NCBI GenBank assembly: GCA_036924085.1
Contig: JAVGWX010000002.1
Location: 88,555,704-88,619,703, forward strand
From: Ariolimax columbianus
Taxonomy: Eukaryota; Mollusca; Gastropoda; Stylommatophora; Arionidae
Length of the DNA: 64,000 nt
Direction of reading: 5' to 3'
In this document: positions 10,419 to 20,245 of the stretch, in pieces
Numbering within the stretch: the stretch's first letter is position 1
Layout: every line of letters begins with the position of its first letter
The notes under the pieces: model-generated
What the model saw: only the letters and a program-made list of their open reading frames with translations
Told to the model about the DNA's origin: nothing
Database searches by the model: none
Program-made: the position numbers and the translations under genes

Positions 10419-10862
10419 TTATCCCCATCTCTCCGAGTGGCTGTTGAAATCTCCAACTACTATGCAGTTGGAGTCTCTGACCTCCATACTCGAGAGCGAT
10501 AGGTCTCTATTTGGTGGTCCGTACAGATTGAAAATGCGGAGCTTCGTCTCTTGAGCCATTATGTCAACTCCTACAATTTCTGCTTGTCCGGTGTGACTGA
10601 CAGCTACCGCGCTACTCGGTATGCAGTTTCTGGTCAGTATCAGGACCCCTCCTTTGTGGCCTTCTCTATCGAGACGGAAGGTCTGGTATCCTCTGATTGA
10701 GAATTTATGATTATTGTTGAGGTGCGTTTCCTGGATACATGCCACGTCAATCTTACCTTCATGCAGGTGGTGTGTTAGGGAAAGTTTTTTGATAATGATT
10801 CCCTCCGCATTCCACTGTAGTATTTTGAGGGTCTTGAGTTTTTGGTCAATAAAAGTTGCCCC
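10419..10862 (-). pseudogene. LINE ORF2, N-terminal endonuclease domain
   Basis: The minus strand starts just after a TAG at 10863-10865 and reads LKILQWNAEGIIIKKLSLTH. It then gives ACIQETHLNNNHKFSIRGY (catalytic Glu in QETH), GGVLILTRNCIP, FNLYGPPN (Tyr) and VVGDFNSHSERWG (Asp and Asn). These are the exonuclease-endonuclease-phosphatase boxes of LINE endonucleases that nick target DNA. The true start codon is unclear: the first Met in the open frame falls inside the domain (MACIQETH), so an upstream non-AUG or lost start is likely. The domain itself is complete up to the first stop. Confidence 0.9.
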
Positions 10863-10865
10863 CTA

Positions 10866-12240
10866 GCCATGTGCCTTGACTCCATGACACATGGGTGGGT
10901 GACCACCAGTAGTCAAGGGTGGGCCCCTTCGAGGCGTGGGGCCCGGCACTATCGCTGCCTCGCGGGACTCCGCAGGATGAGCACCATGCGTTTTTCTAAT
11001 CGGTTGTACTGTCATCATGCTGCGATTTACGTTGCACTGTTTTGTTAGGCTTGCGGCCCCGTGCATCCGATTTCAACAGGCGTTTCTGTAGGGATGCCCT
11101 CCTTAGCCTATCTGCAAGGCAGTAGTTGTTTATGATCAGAGTTGTCTCTCTTAAGGAAGTTGTCTTACCAGACTATCGAGTCTTCACTACTCGTGTCTAT
11201 AAGGTGCGATGATGATATGTGAGATGATATATGAGATATATGATATGGACTGGTTTACCCGGAAGAGAGGCAGTCCAGTGTGTCTGTACCCCAGGATCGT
11301 CACGTCCTGCCAGAAACGTAGCATTTGCATGTGAGTGGGGTATCTCTTTCTCCCTTTTTTGTCTTGGCTTCTATGCAGAGATGGTACGCCTAGCATTCCC
11401 CGCGACCTGGGATGTTGACACAGTGGGGCAGGTGTGCAATGTCAGCTGGTCTGCATCTCTTCTGCGTCCAGCATGATAGCTGTATGGCTGATAACGTACA
11501 GAGGTAAATATCGAAGCAGAAGTGCATTTAACCAGAGGACAAGCCTGGTAATGTCACAGAGATGTTGTTCGCCTAGTGTGCCGACAGATCTCATGGTCAT
11601 TGGTTGAGTCTCGACAGTTCACAGTGAGGTGGCTGCTCTACTGTTTTCGACACCCCGACCAGGAACTAAGTCTTATGTTGGTGGTTTCGCACCCCATCGC
11701 CGTATAAGGTGAGTATCAAGCAGCTGTCCGCCCGCTTTGATCGGCGGACGGCAGAGACCTCTTTCTGCGGCTCTACCGGATAGGGCTGGGGCGCGAGCCC
11801 CAGGTCCCGAACATGTAGGAGCCTCCCATTGCAGTGGTGCTGATATTTTGGGCGGGATTGCGGCTTACAAGGGTTCGGCCGTAATCCCCCACATGGTAGC
11901 CTCGCGCCATTGGCTTATCAGCCTGGTACGTGAACCAAAGTGTCTGCGGCTCCTCTCGATATGAGCTGGTTTTCCGTAGCAACGCCCTGTCATTAGTAGG
12001 GTAAAACTGACCTGTCTTCATGTGGTCTATTTCCAGCACCCGTTCACTATTTGGCCAGACGAATTTATTGAGGGCTTTTGTTTGTCAATGACCAGGTATT
12101 TGAAATCTGCGGTTTCTGCGTGGTTAAACACGATTTCCGTAGCGTTCTTTCATTAGAGTGTTAGAGAGCTGACTTGTCTTCCGTGAGTCTAATACCAGCG
12201 TACGTTCATTATTAGACCCAACGGTAGTGCTCTCGATTTG
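10866..12240 (-). pseudogene. LINE 5' region, ORF1-like remnant and tandem units
   Basis: No frame is intact. On the minus strand the region holds a Cys-containing stretch around 11290-11460 (TCKCYVSGRT, DIAHLPHC) that could be a decayed gag-type zinc-knuckle segment. There is also an 88-codon frame at 11773-12039 with NSERVLEIDHMKTGQ-like text just upstream. Three diverged tandem units share ccagcacccgttc followed by tattag-c-ca-acg (at about 12033, 12195 and 12376). Position between ORF2 and the 18S piece suggests ORF1 and 5' UTR of the same element. I infer this from order and strand, not from a clear domain. Confidence 0.5.
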
Positions 12241-12261
12241 TCAGTCGTTCTACAGTATTGG

Positions 12262-12288
12262 CGTGTTCAGTCAAATTAAGGCGCAGGT

Positions 12289-12324
<36 letters not shown>

Positions 12325-12325
12325 G
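12262..12325 (-). rRNA. Short 18S rRNA snippet (second copy)
   Basis: On the minus strand this matches 18S from TAAAGGAATTGACGGAAGGG through the caccaggagtgg helix to CTTAATTTGACTGAACACG. It duplicates the last about 65 nt of the larger 18S fragment. It sits at the same relative position in the adjoining tandem unit, so it is part of the unit and not a separate rDNA insertion. Confidence 0.8.
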
Positions 12326-12448
12326 CGAGACAATCAAGTTTTTTAGAGGGTAGCCCCAGATTTTCGAGGGTCTAATTCCAGCACCCGTTCCATATTAGAC
12401 CCAACGAAAGTGCTCTCGGCATGTGAATCATGTCAGTGTTTGGCCCAG

Positions 12449-13271
12449 TTGAGTCAAATTAAGCCGCAGGCTCCACTCCTGGTGGTGCCCTGCCGTCAAT
12501 TCCTTTAAGTTTCAGCTTTGCAACCATACTTCCCCCGGAACCCAAATACTTTGGTTTCCCGGAAGCTGCCTGCAGAGTCATCGAAGCAACTCCTGCGGAT
12601 CACTAGTCGGCATCGTTTATGGTCAGAACTACGACGGTATCTGATCGTCTTCACGCCTCTGACTTTCGTTCTTGATTAATGAAAACATTCTTGACAAATG
12701 CTTTCGCAGTAGCTCGTCTTGCGGCGATCCAAGAATTTCACCTCTAACGCCGCAATACGAATGCCCCCGTTTGTCCCTGTTAATCATTACCTCCAGTTCC
12801 GAAAACCAACAAAATAGAACCGAGGTCCTATTCCATTATTCCATGCACCATTATTCAGGCATCCGAGGCCTGCTTTGAACACTCTCATTTTTTCAAAGTA
12901 AACGCGCCGGCCACCCAGGACGCTCAGCAAAGAGCACCCGTGGGAGAGAGCCGGCAGACGGTAGGGCAGGAGACAACGGGCAGTGAACCGGCGCGAGCCG
13001 GACCGCCCGCCTGCGCCTGAGATCCAACTACGAGCTTTTTAACTGCAACAACTTTAATATACGCTATTGGAGCTGGAATTACCGCGGCTGCTGGCACCAG
13101 ACTTGCCCTCCAATAGATCCTCGTTAAAGGGTTTAAAGTGTACTCATTCCAATTACGGGGCCTCGAAAGAGTCCCGTATTGTTATTTTTCGTCACTACCT
13201 CCCCGTGCCGGGAGTGGGTAAGTTGCGCGCCTGCTGCCTTCCTTGGATGTGGTAGCCGTTTCTCATGCTCC
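12449..13271 (-). rRNA. 18S rRNA internal fragment (pseudogene)
   Basis: The minus strand gives universal 18S landmarks in order: GAGAAACGGCTACCACATCC, GTGCCAGCAGCCGCGGTAAT, GCTCCAATAGCGTATATTAA, GAGGTGAAATTCTTGGA, GATACCGTCGTAGTTC and AAACTTAAAGGAATTGACGG, stopping at CTTAATTTGACTCAAC. That is about 823 nt of a roughly 1.8-kb molecule; both ends are missing. Conserved stems carry scattered substitutions, so it is a nonfunctional copy. The variable region after AGTTGGATCTCAGGCGCAGG looks like molluscan 18S. It ends abruptly at 13271 beside the target duplication. Confidence 0.93.
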
Positions 13272-13422
13272 CTCACCTTAGTTTTTCTCTCAAATAACAT
13301 CTACTTATCTAAAACAGCCACATCTGCTTCTCTCAAATATCTATATCTGCATTTCTCAAAAAATCATATCTACTTCTCTCAAATATCCTTACATTTTTCT
13401 CTCAAATAACCACATCTATTTT

Positions 13423-13427
<5 letters not shown>
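13272..13427. repeat. Right half of the split minisatellite
   Basis: It begins with the second copy of the 20-bp direct repeat (13272-13291) and continues with units such as ttctctcaaatatctatatc and tttctctcaaataaccacat, matching 7371-7566. Confidence 0.8.

Positions 13428-13479
<52 letters not shown>
13428..13479. repeat. (AT)n microsatellite
   Basis: About 50 bases of alternating AT, placed between two unrelated minisatellites. Confidence 0.95.
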
Positions 13480-13480
<1 letters not shown>

Positions 13481-13715
13481 CCCATATTTCAGTCGATATA
13501 TTACCCATCTTCAGTCTATGTTACCCATTCTTCAGTCTGAATGTTACCAATTATTTAGTATATATGTTACCCATTCTTCAGTCTATATGTTACCCATTAT
13601 TCAGTCTATATGTTACCCGTTATTCAGTCTATATATTACCCATTCTTCAGTCTAAATGTTACCCATTCTTCAGTCTATATGTTACCAATTATTCAGTATA
13701 TATGTTACCCATGTG
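13480..13715. repeat. Minisatellite, about 23-25-bp units (ttcagtctatatgttaccca)
   Basis: About nine to ten units of ttcagtctatatgttaccca plus tt or ttatt, with small changes. Confidence 0.9.
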
Positions 13716-14495
13716 TACCAGAGCTGATCGATTTGATGGAGCTCTGTCGCAGACGGTAAACGATTCTGCTCTATTCTATTTCCCTCTACATTCACTCTAA
13801 ACAAATTCAAATAACACTAAATATAAACACAGAACAACAGATTATTTATTCAAGTAACACTGCCAACTATAAACTCTCTAAAAACTAAAATTCTTTCACT
13901 CACACGTTTATCTGAAACACTCCTACCGCTAGCTAACCTTTCCGACACTGTTATTTTCCGGTTCTTTCTCCTCTCCTAATCTGGTCTGCTATGATCGAAC
14001 TTTTGTTGCGGATTTCTGCTGAATGTGAAGTTCGTAGGTTCTATACCCAAGAATGACGTCCGTGTTCTTGTTCCTCTTTGTCGACGGTAGATCAAAGTGG
14101 TCTCGACGTGGTCAGGATAGACTGCGTCAAATATGATTCGAGAAAACTGTCTCTAGCTGCGACTGACGATTTACGATTTACATTCACGTGATCAAAGTAA
14201 TGTCGACGTGATCAGTGGGACTGCATCAATATGATGAATGGGATTACTGGAAGACTGCCTCTATAAGCTACTGACGACTTGTAATTACGACCACTGCATA
14301 ATATGAGGGTAGTTACATTGCTTGCTGCGTGTCTATCTCAACAGCCTCTCTCCGTCGCCTAAATCTCAACTCAAATCTGCCTCAACTGCATATTCTCGTC
14401 GCCTGCCCTCCACTGAGCGCCTCTTTCGAAAGTGCCTCTGTCTCTGACGTGAAGTGTTCTCTCTCTAAAGTGAAATGTTCTCTCTCTATCTCTGT
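13716..14495. other. Unassigned stretch with a diverged duplication
   Basis: No coding or RNA feature is recognised. The block near 14087-14180 (gatcaaagtggtctcgacgt) recurs diverged at about 14190-14290 (gatcaaagtaatgtcgacgt); both run on to an agactgc-tct-ta-gct-c block. This is a tandem duplication of about 100 bp. Confidence 0.45.
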
Positions 14496-14499
14496 TCTC

Positions 14500-14715
14500 A
14501 CAACCCATGGAAACCTAACAACCCATCGAAACTTTCTAACAACCTATCAAAACCTAACAACCCGTCAAAACCTTCAAACAACCCGTCAAAACCTTCTAAC
14601 AACCCATAAAAACCTAACATCCCGTAAAAACCTTCTAACAACCCGTAAAAACCTAACAACCAGTCAAAATCTTCTAATAACCCGTCGAAACCTTCTAACA
14701 ACCCTTCCAAATCGC
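14500..14715. repeat. Minisatellite, aacaacccgtcaaaaccttc units
   Basis: Units of about 15 and 20 bp alternate between aacaacccgtcaaaacct and aacaacccgtcaaaaccttc forms. They give a minus-strand Gly/Leu/Phe-rich open frame that is not a gene. Confidence 0.85.
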
Positions 14716-15135
14716 AACTTAGATCCTAACCTCCTAAAACTAACTGGAACCGCAGATGTGGGTACAGGTCGTCACTTGACCTTTACATAAATTTTCGGGA
14801 CCACAACTGGTATCCTAACATCCTAAAAACTAATTGGAACAAAACACTGGAGTTAATGATCGTCACCTAACCTATAAATAGCTTGTCAGGACCCCAACTC
14901 CTAAAACACTAACTGAAACCCAATCGGTGGTTAACGGCAGTCGTTACCTAACCTTTAAATAACCTCTTAATAACTCCAGGGCCGCAACTGTAGTCAAACT
15001 GAAGCTGAACCCCATCTGGGTTTATGGCACATTAATGACCTTTCAGAACTCCACCAGGGGTCATATCCTCCCAGTGAATCATGGGAATCCGAGCTTGGGT
15101 CGCTATACCTCAATAACTCTACATGAACCCCAACT
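14716..15135. repeat. Highly diverged minisatellite
   Basis: Loose units of roughly 70-90 bp carry ctaaaa-cta-ctggaac, cgtcacctaacct-taaata and ggaccccaact. In reverse orientation they resemble the stretch at 17530-17770. Periodicity is weak. Confidence 0.45.
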
Positions 15136-15640
15136 ATGTAATCGAAGACAATAACAAAGAATAATATATGCCATTAACTACGTCATACAAACTATATTTA
15201 TTAGTCCGATCAGACCAATACAAATTTGATTGTTTGAGTAATCGATCTGAACCAATAATCCGATTTGCTTGTAAAAGAAAGGCACGTCAGGCCATGTATT
15301 CTGTATATGAACAACTGTTTGCGTTCTGGTGAATTTGTTAATATGAGTGTTCGTGGAATTGATTTAACCTGCTTGTATCAATGGCTGTTAGTGGAATCGA
15401 TGTCGTGTACGCTATATATCAGAGGCGCTGCGACAATGTAAGGGCCCCAGGGTATCAATTAAGCTGTTCAAGGATCCGAATATGATTGGTTCAATATCCA
15501 TAATTGATATACGACAATTTTCAGTGTTAAAAAATGAACACAGACTGTGCTATCTGTACAATGAAAAGGTATTGAGATTTCCAGGGGATATAAATAAAAG
15601 GGGTCTAAATGACATGGGGAGGGCGGGGTTGGTGTAGGAA
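15136..15640. other. Non-genic stretch
   Basis: No domain or repeat recognised. Confidence 0.45.
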
Positions 15641-15735
15641 TAGGTGACATCTGTGGATATGGGAGGGGTATTTAATTCTGGGGACGTGGGAGGGGGTATT
15701 TACATTTGTGGACATGGGAGGGCTATTTACGCTGA
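15640..15735. repeat. G-rich minisatellite, three units
   Basis: About 35-bp units of gtggacatgggagggctatt and close variants at about 15650, 15683 and 15709. Confidence 0.75.
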
Positions 15736-15754
15736 AATTATGATGTCAAGCGCG

Positions 15755-15862
15755 TAACCGCATCGAAGCTTGGCTGAAATAGACCTCTCACAGCATCTGT
15801 TTCTGTGCTGTTACCGCATCGAAGCTTGGCTGAAATATACCTCTCACATCATCTGTTTCTAG
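15755..15862. repeat. Tandem duplication of about 50 bp
   Basis: taaccgcatcgaagcttggc with the following tgaaatagacctctcacagc is repeated almost exactly as taccgcatcgaagcttggct with tgaaatatacctctcaca. Each copy ends with catctgtttct. Confidence 0.85.
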
Positions 15863-16065
15863 CCTTCGGTGATACACTCCGCCAAACTGTTGTCAGTCCA
15901 TCTCTTGACGTTGTCTTCCCACTTAAAGCGATGTCTTTCTCTTATCAACCTATCTTTCCCTCCAGTATTGTTTTCAGCAGTGTGTCTCTTTATGTGTCCA
16001 AAATATTTGACTTGTCTGATGTGTATATCGTGAGGCGTCTTAGTGCAGCTCATAGCGAGCAAGCA
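15860..16065 (-). pseudogene. LINE C-terminal remnant
   Basis: The minus strand reads RQVKYFGHIKRHTAENN and then RFKWEDNVKRWTDNSLAECI. This is the conserved C-terminal tail of a non-RNase-H LINE (usual form KLKYFGHIKRH ... RRRWTDNIKEWTG). It is of the same type as 59640-59890 and the tail of the element at 37.6 kb. Nothing upstream of the tail remains. Confidence 0.8.
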
Positions 16066-16089
16066 ATTTGCTATTTATGTGGTAAAAAT

Positions 16090-16315
16090 GTACCTTGGTT
16101 CGGATCGCGTCCGGAGATTAAAAACATCCGGGATTGGGATTTTAATCGGGGACCGCTTCTCCAGTCAAACCATCTGTAAATGGGTACCTGACGCATAAGG
16201 TAGGGAAAGTTAAAATAGCGAAAAAGGGCATTGGCCACCCAACCTCTCACAGGCTGCGGTTTAGTACAATGGAGTCTTCAAAAACTCCATTTCCAACCAG
16301 CGGTTAATTCTGCTG
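16090..16315 (+). mobile_element. tRNA-like SINE, family B, copy 1
   Basis: The body (tttaatcggggaccgcttct, ctgtaaatgggtacctgacg, ggaaagttaaaatagcg, cacaggctgcggtttagtac) matches 31690-31995 throughout and 18945-19050 in part. A decayed B-box-like ggttcggatcgcgtccgg lies at its start. The 3' end is ccatttccaaccagcggt. Confidence 0.7.
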
Positions 16316-16534
16316 AATTTCTACTTGACTTTTTAAAGTGTATATCCTTCAGTGTTTCTCTTCCCATTCCCAAATCTCTTAATGGCTTCCCTATTTGTTC
16401 GCTATTCCTTCCATCAGACGCGACCCAATTTTTTCTATACCCAAATTACAACTTTATCCACTCGCTGATGGTTGTTTGTCCATGTTTCCCCATCATATAG
16501 CAAAGACGAGTATATATATATATATATATACTTC
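16316..16534. other. Unassigned stretch ending in a short (TA)n
   Basis: No clear domain. A minus-strand reading has HGQTTISEWIKL-like text that could be LINE-derived, but I cannot place it. A (TA)n run of about 18 bases lies at 16512-16530. Confidence 0.35.
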
Positions 16535-16806
16535 CTTGACTAAGTGGTTAAGCTCGATCGGGTGGTGTGAGTTCGACTCCGGACTCCGCCGTCTTTTTCA
16601 CGGGTACTTGATGCGGAGTCCACTGCATCTCGTTGTCGCCCCCTCGTCGTCTTGTCCTTGACTTGACACTGGGGTTGGGCAGCTCGAGAGCAGAGATTGA
16701 GGATGAAAAGTAGCACAATTGATCGTTCCTAAAAATGGCGCTAGCAAAATTAATTATGCCATCATCGTCTACTATAGACGGCGGCCTTTGCCTTTATATA
16801 TATATA
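16535..16806 (+). mobile_element. tRNA-derived SINE, family C, copy 1
   Basis: The tRNA-like head has an A-box region (gactaagtggttaagctcga) and a B box (gtgagttcgactccggactc). The body carries cacgggtacttgatgcggag and gccatcatcgtctactatag, and the end is ggcggcctttgcctttatat with a (TA)n tail. Two reverse-oriented copies lie at 24594-24885 and 41750-42038. Confidence 0.85.
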
Positions 16807-17049
16807 AACATAAACCATTGGCGACTTTTATTTTCAGTGTTTTGTTAATTGTCTGAATGTTAATATATTGTTCATATTGTTTAGTATGTTTTTTGGCCAT
16901 TCCTATTCTGTTTTTGATCTTAAGGCACATCTCTCTTGTGGACAGATCGGCCCTCGCTTTGTGCATTCCTGCATCAGAATACGCCGCGGCAGTATGGGAC
17001 GAGTCAGCTGGCACGAGACACGTTGATGCCACAGTAAATGAAGCTTGTC
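16807..17049. other. Non-genic stretch
   Basis: I recognise no feature here. Confidence 0.4.
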
Positions 17050-17345
17050 GCTTTGTTACATCAATGGGAAAAGCTTATGCAATGTGCGACTGACATGACC
17101 AAAACATTGCAGTCTTTGCTGCCAAAGGAAAGTGGACACTCTTGAAAGACCGGTACGAGAGTGCAGCACTGCATCTGTTACCCTATCCCTCCATGTAACT
17201 CCACTACTGGATCGAGGGGGCCGTAGATGGAAAGTGTTGAGCCTGTATTCTTGTTTAGCATAGGTTGCCCAAGTTTCGCTCCCATAGACAGGTGACGACG
17301 CATGCAATGTAAACCATGACCTTGATTTTAATTGTGAGCTTCTGG
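17050..17345 (-). pseudogene. LINE RT C-terminal remnant
   Basis: The minus strand reads VYGSETWATYAKQEYRLNTF and HLRPPRSSSGVTWRDRVTDA, then LHSRTGLSRVSTFLWQQRLQ and CFGHVSRT. This is the classic tail of a non-LTR RT (usual YGSETWTLYARQE-RLN-FH ... GITWRDKV ... R-LRWLGHVVRM). About 85 codons are in one frame. The RT core is missing. Confidence 0.88.
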
Positions 17346-17529
17346 TTTAACCAAACACGTTTTTCAATGTCCAGCTAAACCCACATACGTCATCTTCAGA
17401 TCTTGTCTTTACTGTTAAGTTCTTTCAAGGCTGAAAATCCCTATTTTGACGACGAATATTTAGTAGCTTGGTTCACATAATGTTGTTGAGTCACCGCTTT
17501 TCAAATGATATGTTGTATTGATAGTCACA

Positions 17530-17770
17530 ACCCACGTTTGGGTCTCGATGGGTTTTAAGATCCACGGCTCCAGTTGGGTCATGGAGTTATTACAAAGTCA
17601 TGATCAGAGTTGGGATCCCGAGAGGCTAATTAAGGATCAGGTGATGGATTCAGTTGTAGCCCCGATGAGTTATTAACATGGTGAAACCCGATTGGGGTTC
17701 CAATAGGTTATAAAGGAGTCACGACCCCAGAAGTAGTCCAGATGGGTTACTAATAGGACATGCCCCAGTT
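17530..17770. repeat. Diverged minisatellite (gttgggtcatgg units)
   Basis: Loose units of about 35-40 bp carry cccagttggg-tc, gatgggtta-taa and agtcatgacc. They resemble 14716-15135 in reverse orientation. No exact periodicity. Confidence 0.45.
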
Positions 17771-18494
17771 GACATGCCGCAACGGTAATGAAAATTACGT
17801 TTTATGTATAGATAAGTGATTAGTAAGTAAGTTATCTTTTCAATTATTCTTTTGAGCCCATATACCAGCGTTGCATGGCCATGAGTGGAAGTTGATTAGC
17901 ATTGTGCATTCTCATGAGATCACAAAAACAATGTATTTTGTGCCTGGAAATGTACTCTGCGCAAGACATTGTGTCAACAAAACTTGGAATGTCATCGTTT
18001 TGCATTTTGTCATCAATTGTAGCACCGATGACCTTCCTCAAACACTTCATTTCACACGTAGACAATCTGCTCTAACGCATTGGGCAGAGGGAATAAATAT
18101 ACTGTTTTTCAGGTGGTTCTTTGTTGCCAAACTAATGCTCAGGTGCCTAATCAGGTCTGACATCTGATATCACAGCATATGCTTTCTGATACCTAGTCTC
18201 GATTTCCTTGTCGAAGCCGCAGTCTGCCGAAAAGAATACTACCAAAGAATGTGAATTCATGAACCTGTTCAAGAGCAATATCATTGACCCTTATGTTCAG
18301 TGGCCGAGGTGTTCTAGTGATCCTCATAGTTTTTGTTCTCTTCTCGTTAATTCACATGTTGCATTTGGCACAGGTTGTCACAAGCGCATCAATGTCAATT
18401 TGCAGTTCATTTCCATCGTCGTACAACATTGCAAAGATCAATTCGTGTATTGAGTTCGAATCTACTGCGGATGTAAAGTGCCTAGTCGACAGTA

Positions 18495-18935
18495 AGTAGG
18501 CTTACTTAACTGGGATTACAGTTTGCCAGGGTTCGAACCCACGGACGAATAGAAGAAAAATCCGGCCGTGCTTCGTGTCTGGTGCGACCCTCGGCCCAGC
18601 TGTTGTTGTTGAATGCCAACAATGAGTAGGATTCTGTTTGTACCCCGTGAAAAGGACGTTTAGTGGTGGGTTGTTGTAGCTTTCAACACATTCCGAGCGT
18701 GGTGATGAAATTGGATCAGAGACTTCCATACGATAGTGCTATTCTTGGCGTCATCTGCGTGTCGCTCACTATTACGGGACGTCTATTCCTCACCTCGTTA
18801 GCCAGGCTGCCATGGCAACAGCCCGTTTTCAGGGAGGACTTCTGCGAAGTAGCTCGAGGCCAGTATATTTTGCCTGACCCTGTCTGACATGTCTAATCAG
18901 CATGTTTTATCTGACCAGATGTTAGTCTTCCTCCC
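18495..18935 (-). mobile_element. Dispersed family E element, copy 2 (reverse)
   Basis: On the minus strand it has agactaacatctggtcagat, two gattagacatgt-agacaggg units, the aaacgggctgttgccatggc block, gatgacgccaagaatagcac, aatgtgttgaaagctacaac, and ttcacggggtacaaacagaa with cctactcattgttggcattc and (CAA)n. This is the most complete 3' part among the copies. It sits inside a LINE remnant. Confidence 0.75.
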
Positions 18936-18944
18936 CGTCGTAGC

Positions 18945-19050
18945 TGTAAATGGGTACCTGACGCATGAGTTTGGAAAGGTAAAAACAGCAAGTACGTGAA
19001 CTGCTACCCCACCTCACATAGACTGCGGCTTAGTGCATGAAGAGTTAACT
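18945..19050 (+). mobile_element. Family B SINE fragment, copy 2
   Basis: gctgtaaatgggtacctgac, ggaaaggtaaaaacagcaag and ctgcggcttagtgcatg match the body of the family B copies at 16090 and 31690. The tRNA-like head is missing. Confidence 0.7.
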
Positions 19051-19619
19051 TCATCCCCGACAGCAAATGTTATCGTAGGACTGACCTTGACCTACTTCAG
19101 ATGTCTCAATTTGACGGGCCTCTGGTGTGATTGTGTCTGTGTAGATGTTAAACAGCAGGTGAGAAAGCACACACCCCTGCCCCACGTTGGTAGTGATTAT
19201 CATCTGTGATATATATATATATATATATCAGTAGCTCTGACGACGTTTGTTCTAGAACGATACAGTGCTCTCACATTATCATGTGGCTGACCTTGTACAT
19301 CATAACCTTCTAATATCGTCCAGAGCTTTATTCTGTCAACACTAAAAAAAAGAAAAAAAAAGAAAGGAAAGTAACCCAAAGCAAAACTCTGTCTACACTA
19401 TTAAACGCTTTTCTTGGTCATTGAACGCAAAGTATATATTTCCATTATATTCTATCGATCTTTCGCTCAATTGCCTTAAGTAAAGGAATTAAACTATTTA
19501 AATGGTACTTATTTAAGGCCAAAAGGTTTGGATGTTCACAATAGGGAAGATCTATTTAAATGGAAAAGAAGTAGACATGGGGAACAGTTGTGTCAATGCT
19601 TGAATTTTGTGGACACGTT

Positions 19620-19632
19620 TTATCTTCTTCTT

Positions 19633-19663
<31 letters not shown>

Positions 19664-20245
19664 GTTCGCCATGATTTTCCTTGTTACGTCTACATGTGAA
19701 GTGAAGTTCTCCGGATAAAGGCTGACGTAGTGGAGAGTTCTTCGGGACTTCCAAACAGCTTTGTGTGGATAGTTTTCCATATACCAGTCTTCCATGATAT
19801 GTTGGGATGTCTGTGCTGCCTGCCCACACAAGCAAATTGGCGATGGAGCTAATTTTAGCCAGCGTAAATGGCTTTTCTATCTGTTTTGTTCCATTCTCAA
19901 GCGGAACAGGATCACTTGTTCTGCTCGATCAAGACAGTGATAGTTGTCTTTCGTTTGGTCAACTGTCCTCATTGCTTGGATAAGTGTAATTTTTTCTTGG
20001 AATGTGATTGTTTGTTCGTTTTGTTCTTGTGTTGCTCCCTAATTTGCCAACCTGTCTATCATCTCATTTCTTGGAACGCCACAGTGTGATGGTATCCATT
20101 GTAATAATACCCTTCTCTTGGCTTTCAGTTCGTCTAAGCCTTTCTAAAGCTGTGGCAGTTTATCATTTTTGAGGGTTTGCAGAACTGAAAATCCGTCTGT
20201 AAGGAATACAATCTACTGACATTGGCTTGTTGTATTGCAAATATT
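19620..20245 (-). pseudogene. I- or Jockey-group LINE RNase H and 3' tail remnant
   Basis: On the minus strand a broken RNase H end is readable near 20040-20110 (ALERLRRTESQEKG, then TLWRSKK.DDRQVGKLGSN, decayed from PSHCGVPGNE-D-LA). It is followed by a C-terminal region (LLVWAGSTDIPTYHGRLVYG, LHFTCRRNKENHGELRR) that runs directly into a (GAA)n tail at 19623-19662. The same type of tail ends the composite element at 7587, which suggests related families. Confidence 0.65.

Larger units (their letters stand above)
7587..13271 (-). mobile_element. Composite retro-insertion: I-group-like LINE fused to 18S rRNA
   Basis: This block is bounded by perfect 20-bp direct repeats at 7567-7586 and 13272-13291 and interrupts one minisatellite, so it looks like a single target-primed insertion. 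On the minus strand, 5' to 3', it contains 823 nt of 18S rRNA, a region of three diverged tandem units (two carrying a further 18S snippet), an ORF1-like region, ORF2 with endonuclease, RT and RNase H, and a (GAA)n tail at about 7587-7604. All parts share one strand, as expected of one RNA intermediate. An 18S read-through transcript of a copy lying in rDNA, or template switching by the RT, would both produce this. ORF2 is now inactive. Confidence 0.75.
17830..19470 (-). mobile_element. Decayed LINE interrupted by family E and SINE B copies
   Basis: Two minus-strand blocks appear to belong to one element. 19050-19470 reads VDRIKLWTILEGYDVQGQ and LLFNIYTDTITPEARQIE (RT palm and primer grip). 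17830-18480 reads IDIDALVTTCAKCNM, LEQVHEFTFFGRILSADCG and STCEMKCLRKVIGATIDD with CAEYISRHK (thumb and tail). Between them lie a reverse family E element (18495-18935) and part of a family B SINE (18945-19050). Protein order on the strand fits a single LINE later invaded. Frames are heavily broken. The C-terminal block is close to that at 22350-23145. Confidence 0.7.

Noticed and set aside
12449..13271. Functional 18S rRNA gene
   Set aside because: Both ends are missing, substitutions fall in conserved stems, the flanks are not rDNA spacers or 5.8S/28S, and it lies inside a flanked retro-insertion.
14498..14790. Overlapping frames with NLTTHRN or FDGLLEG repeats
   Set aside because: They are minisatellite translation products without supporting signals.
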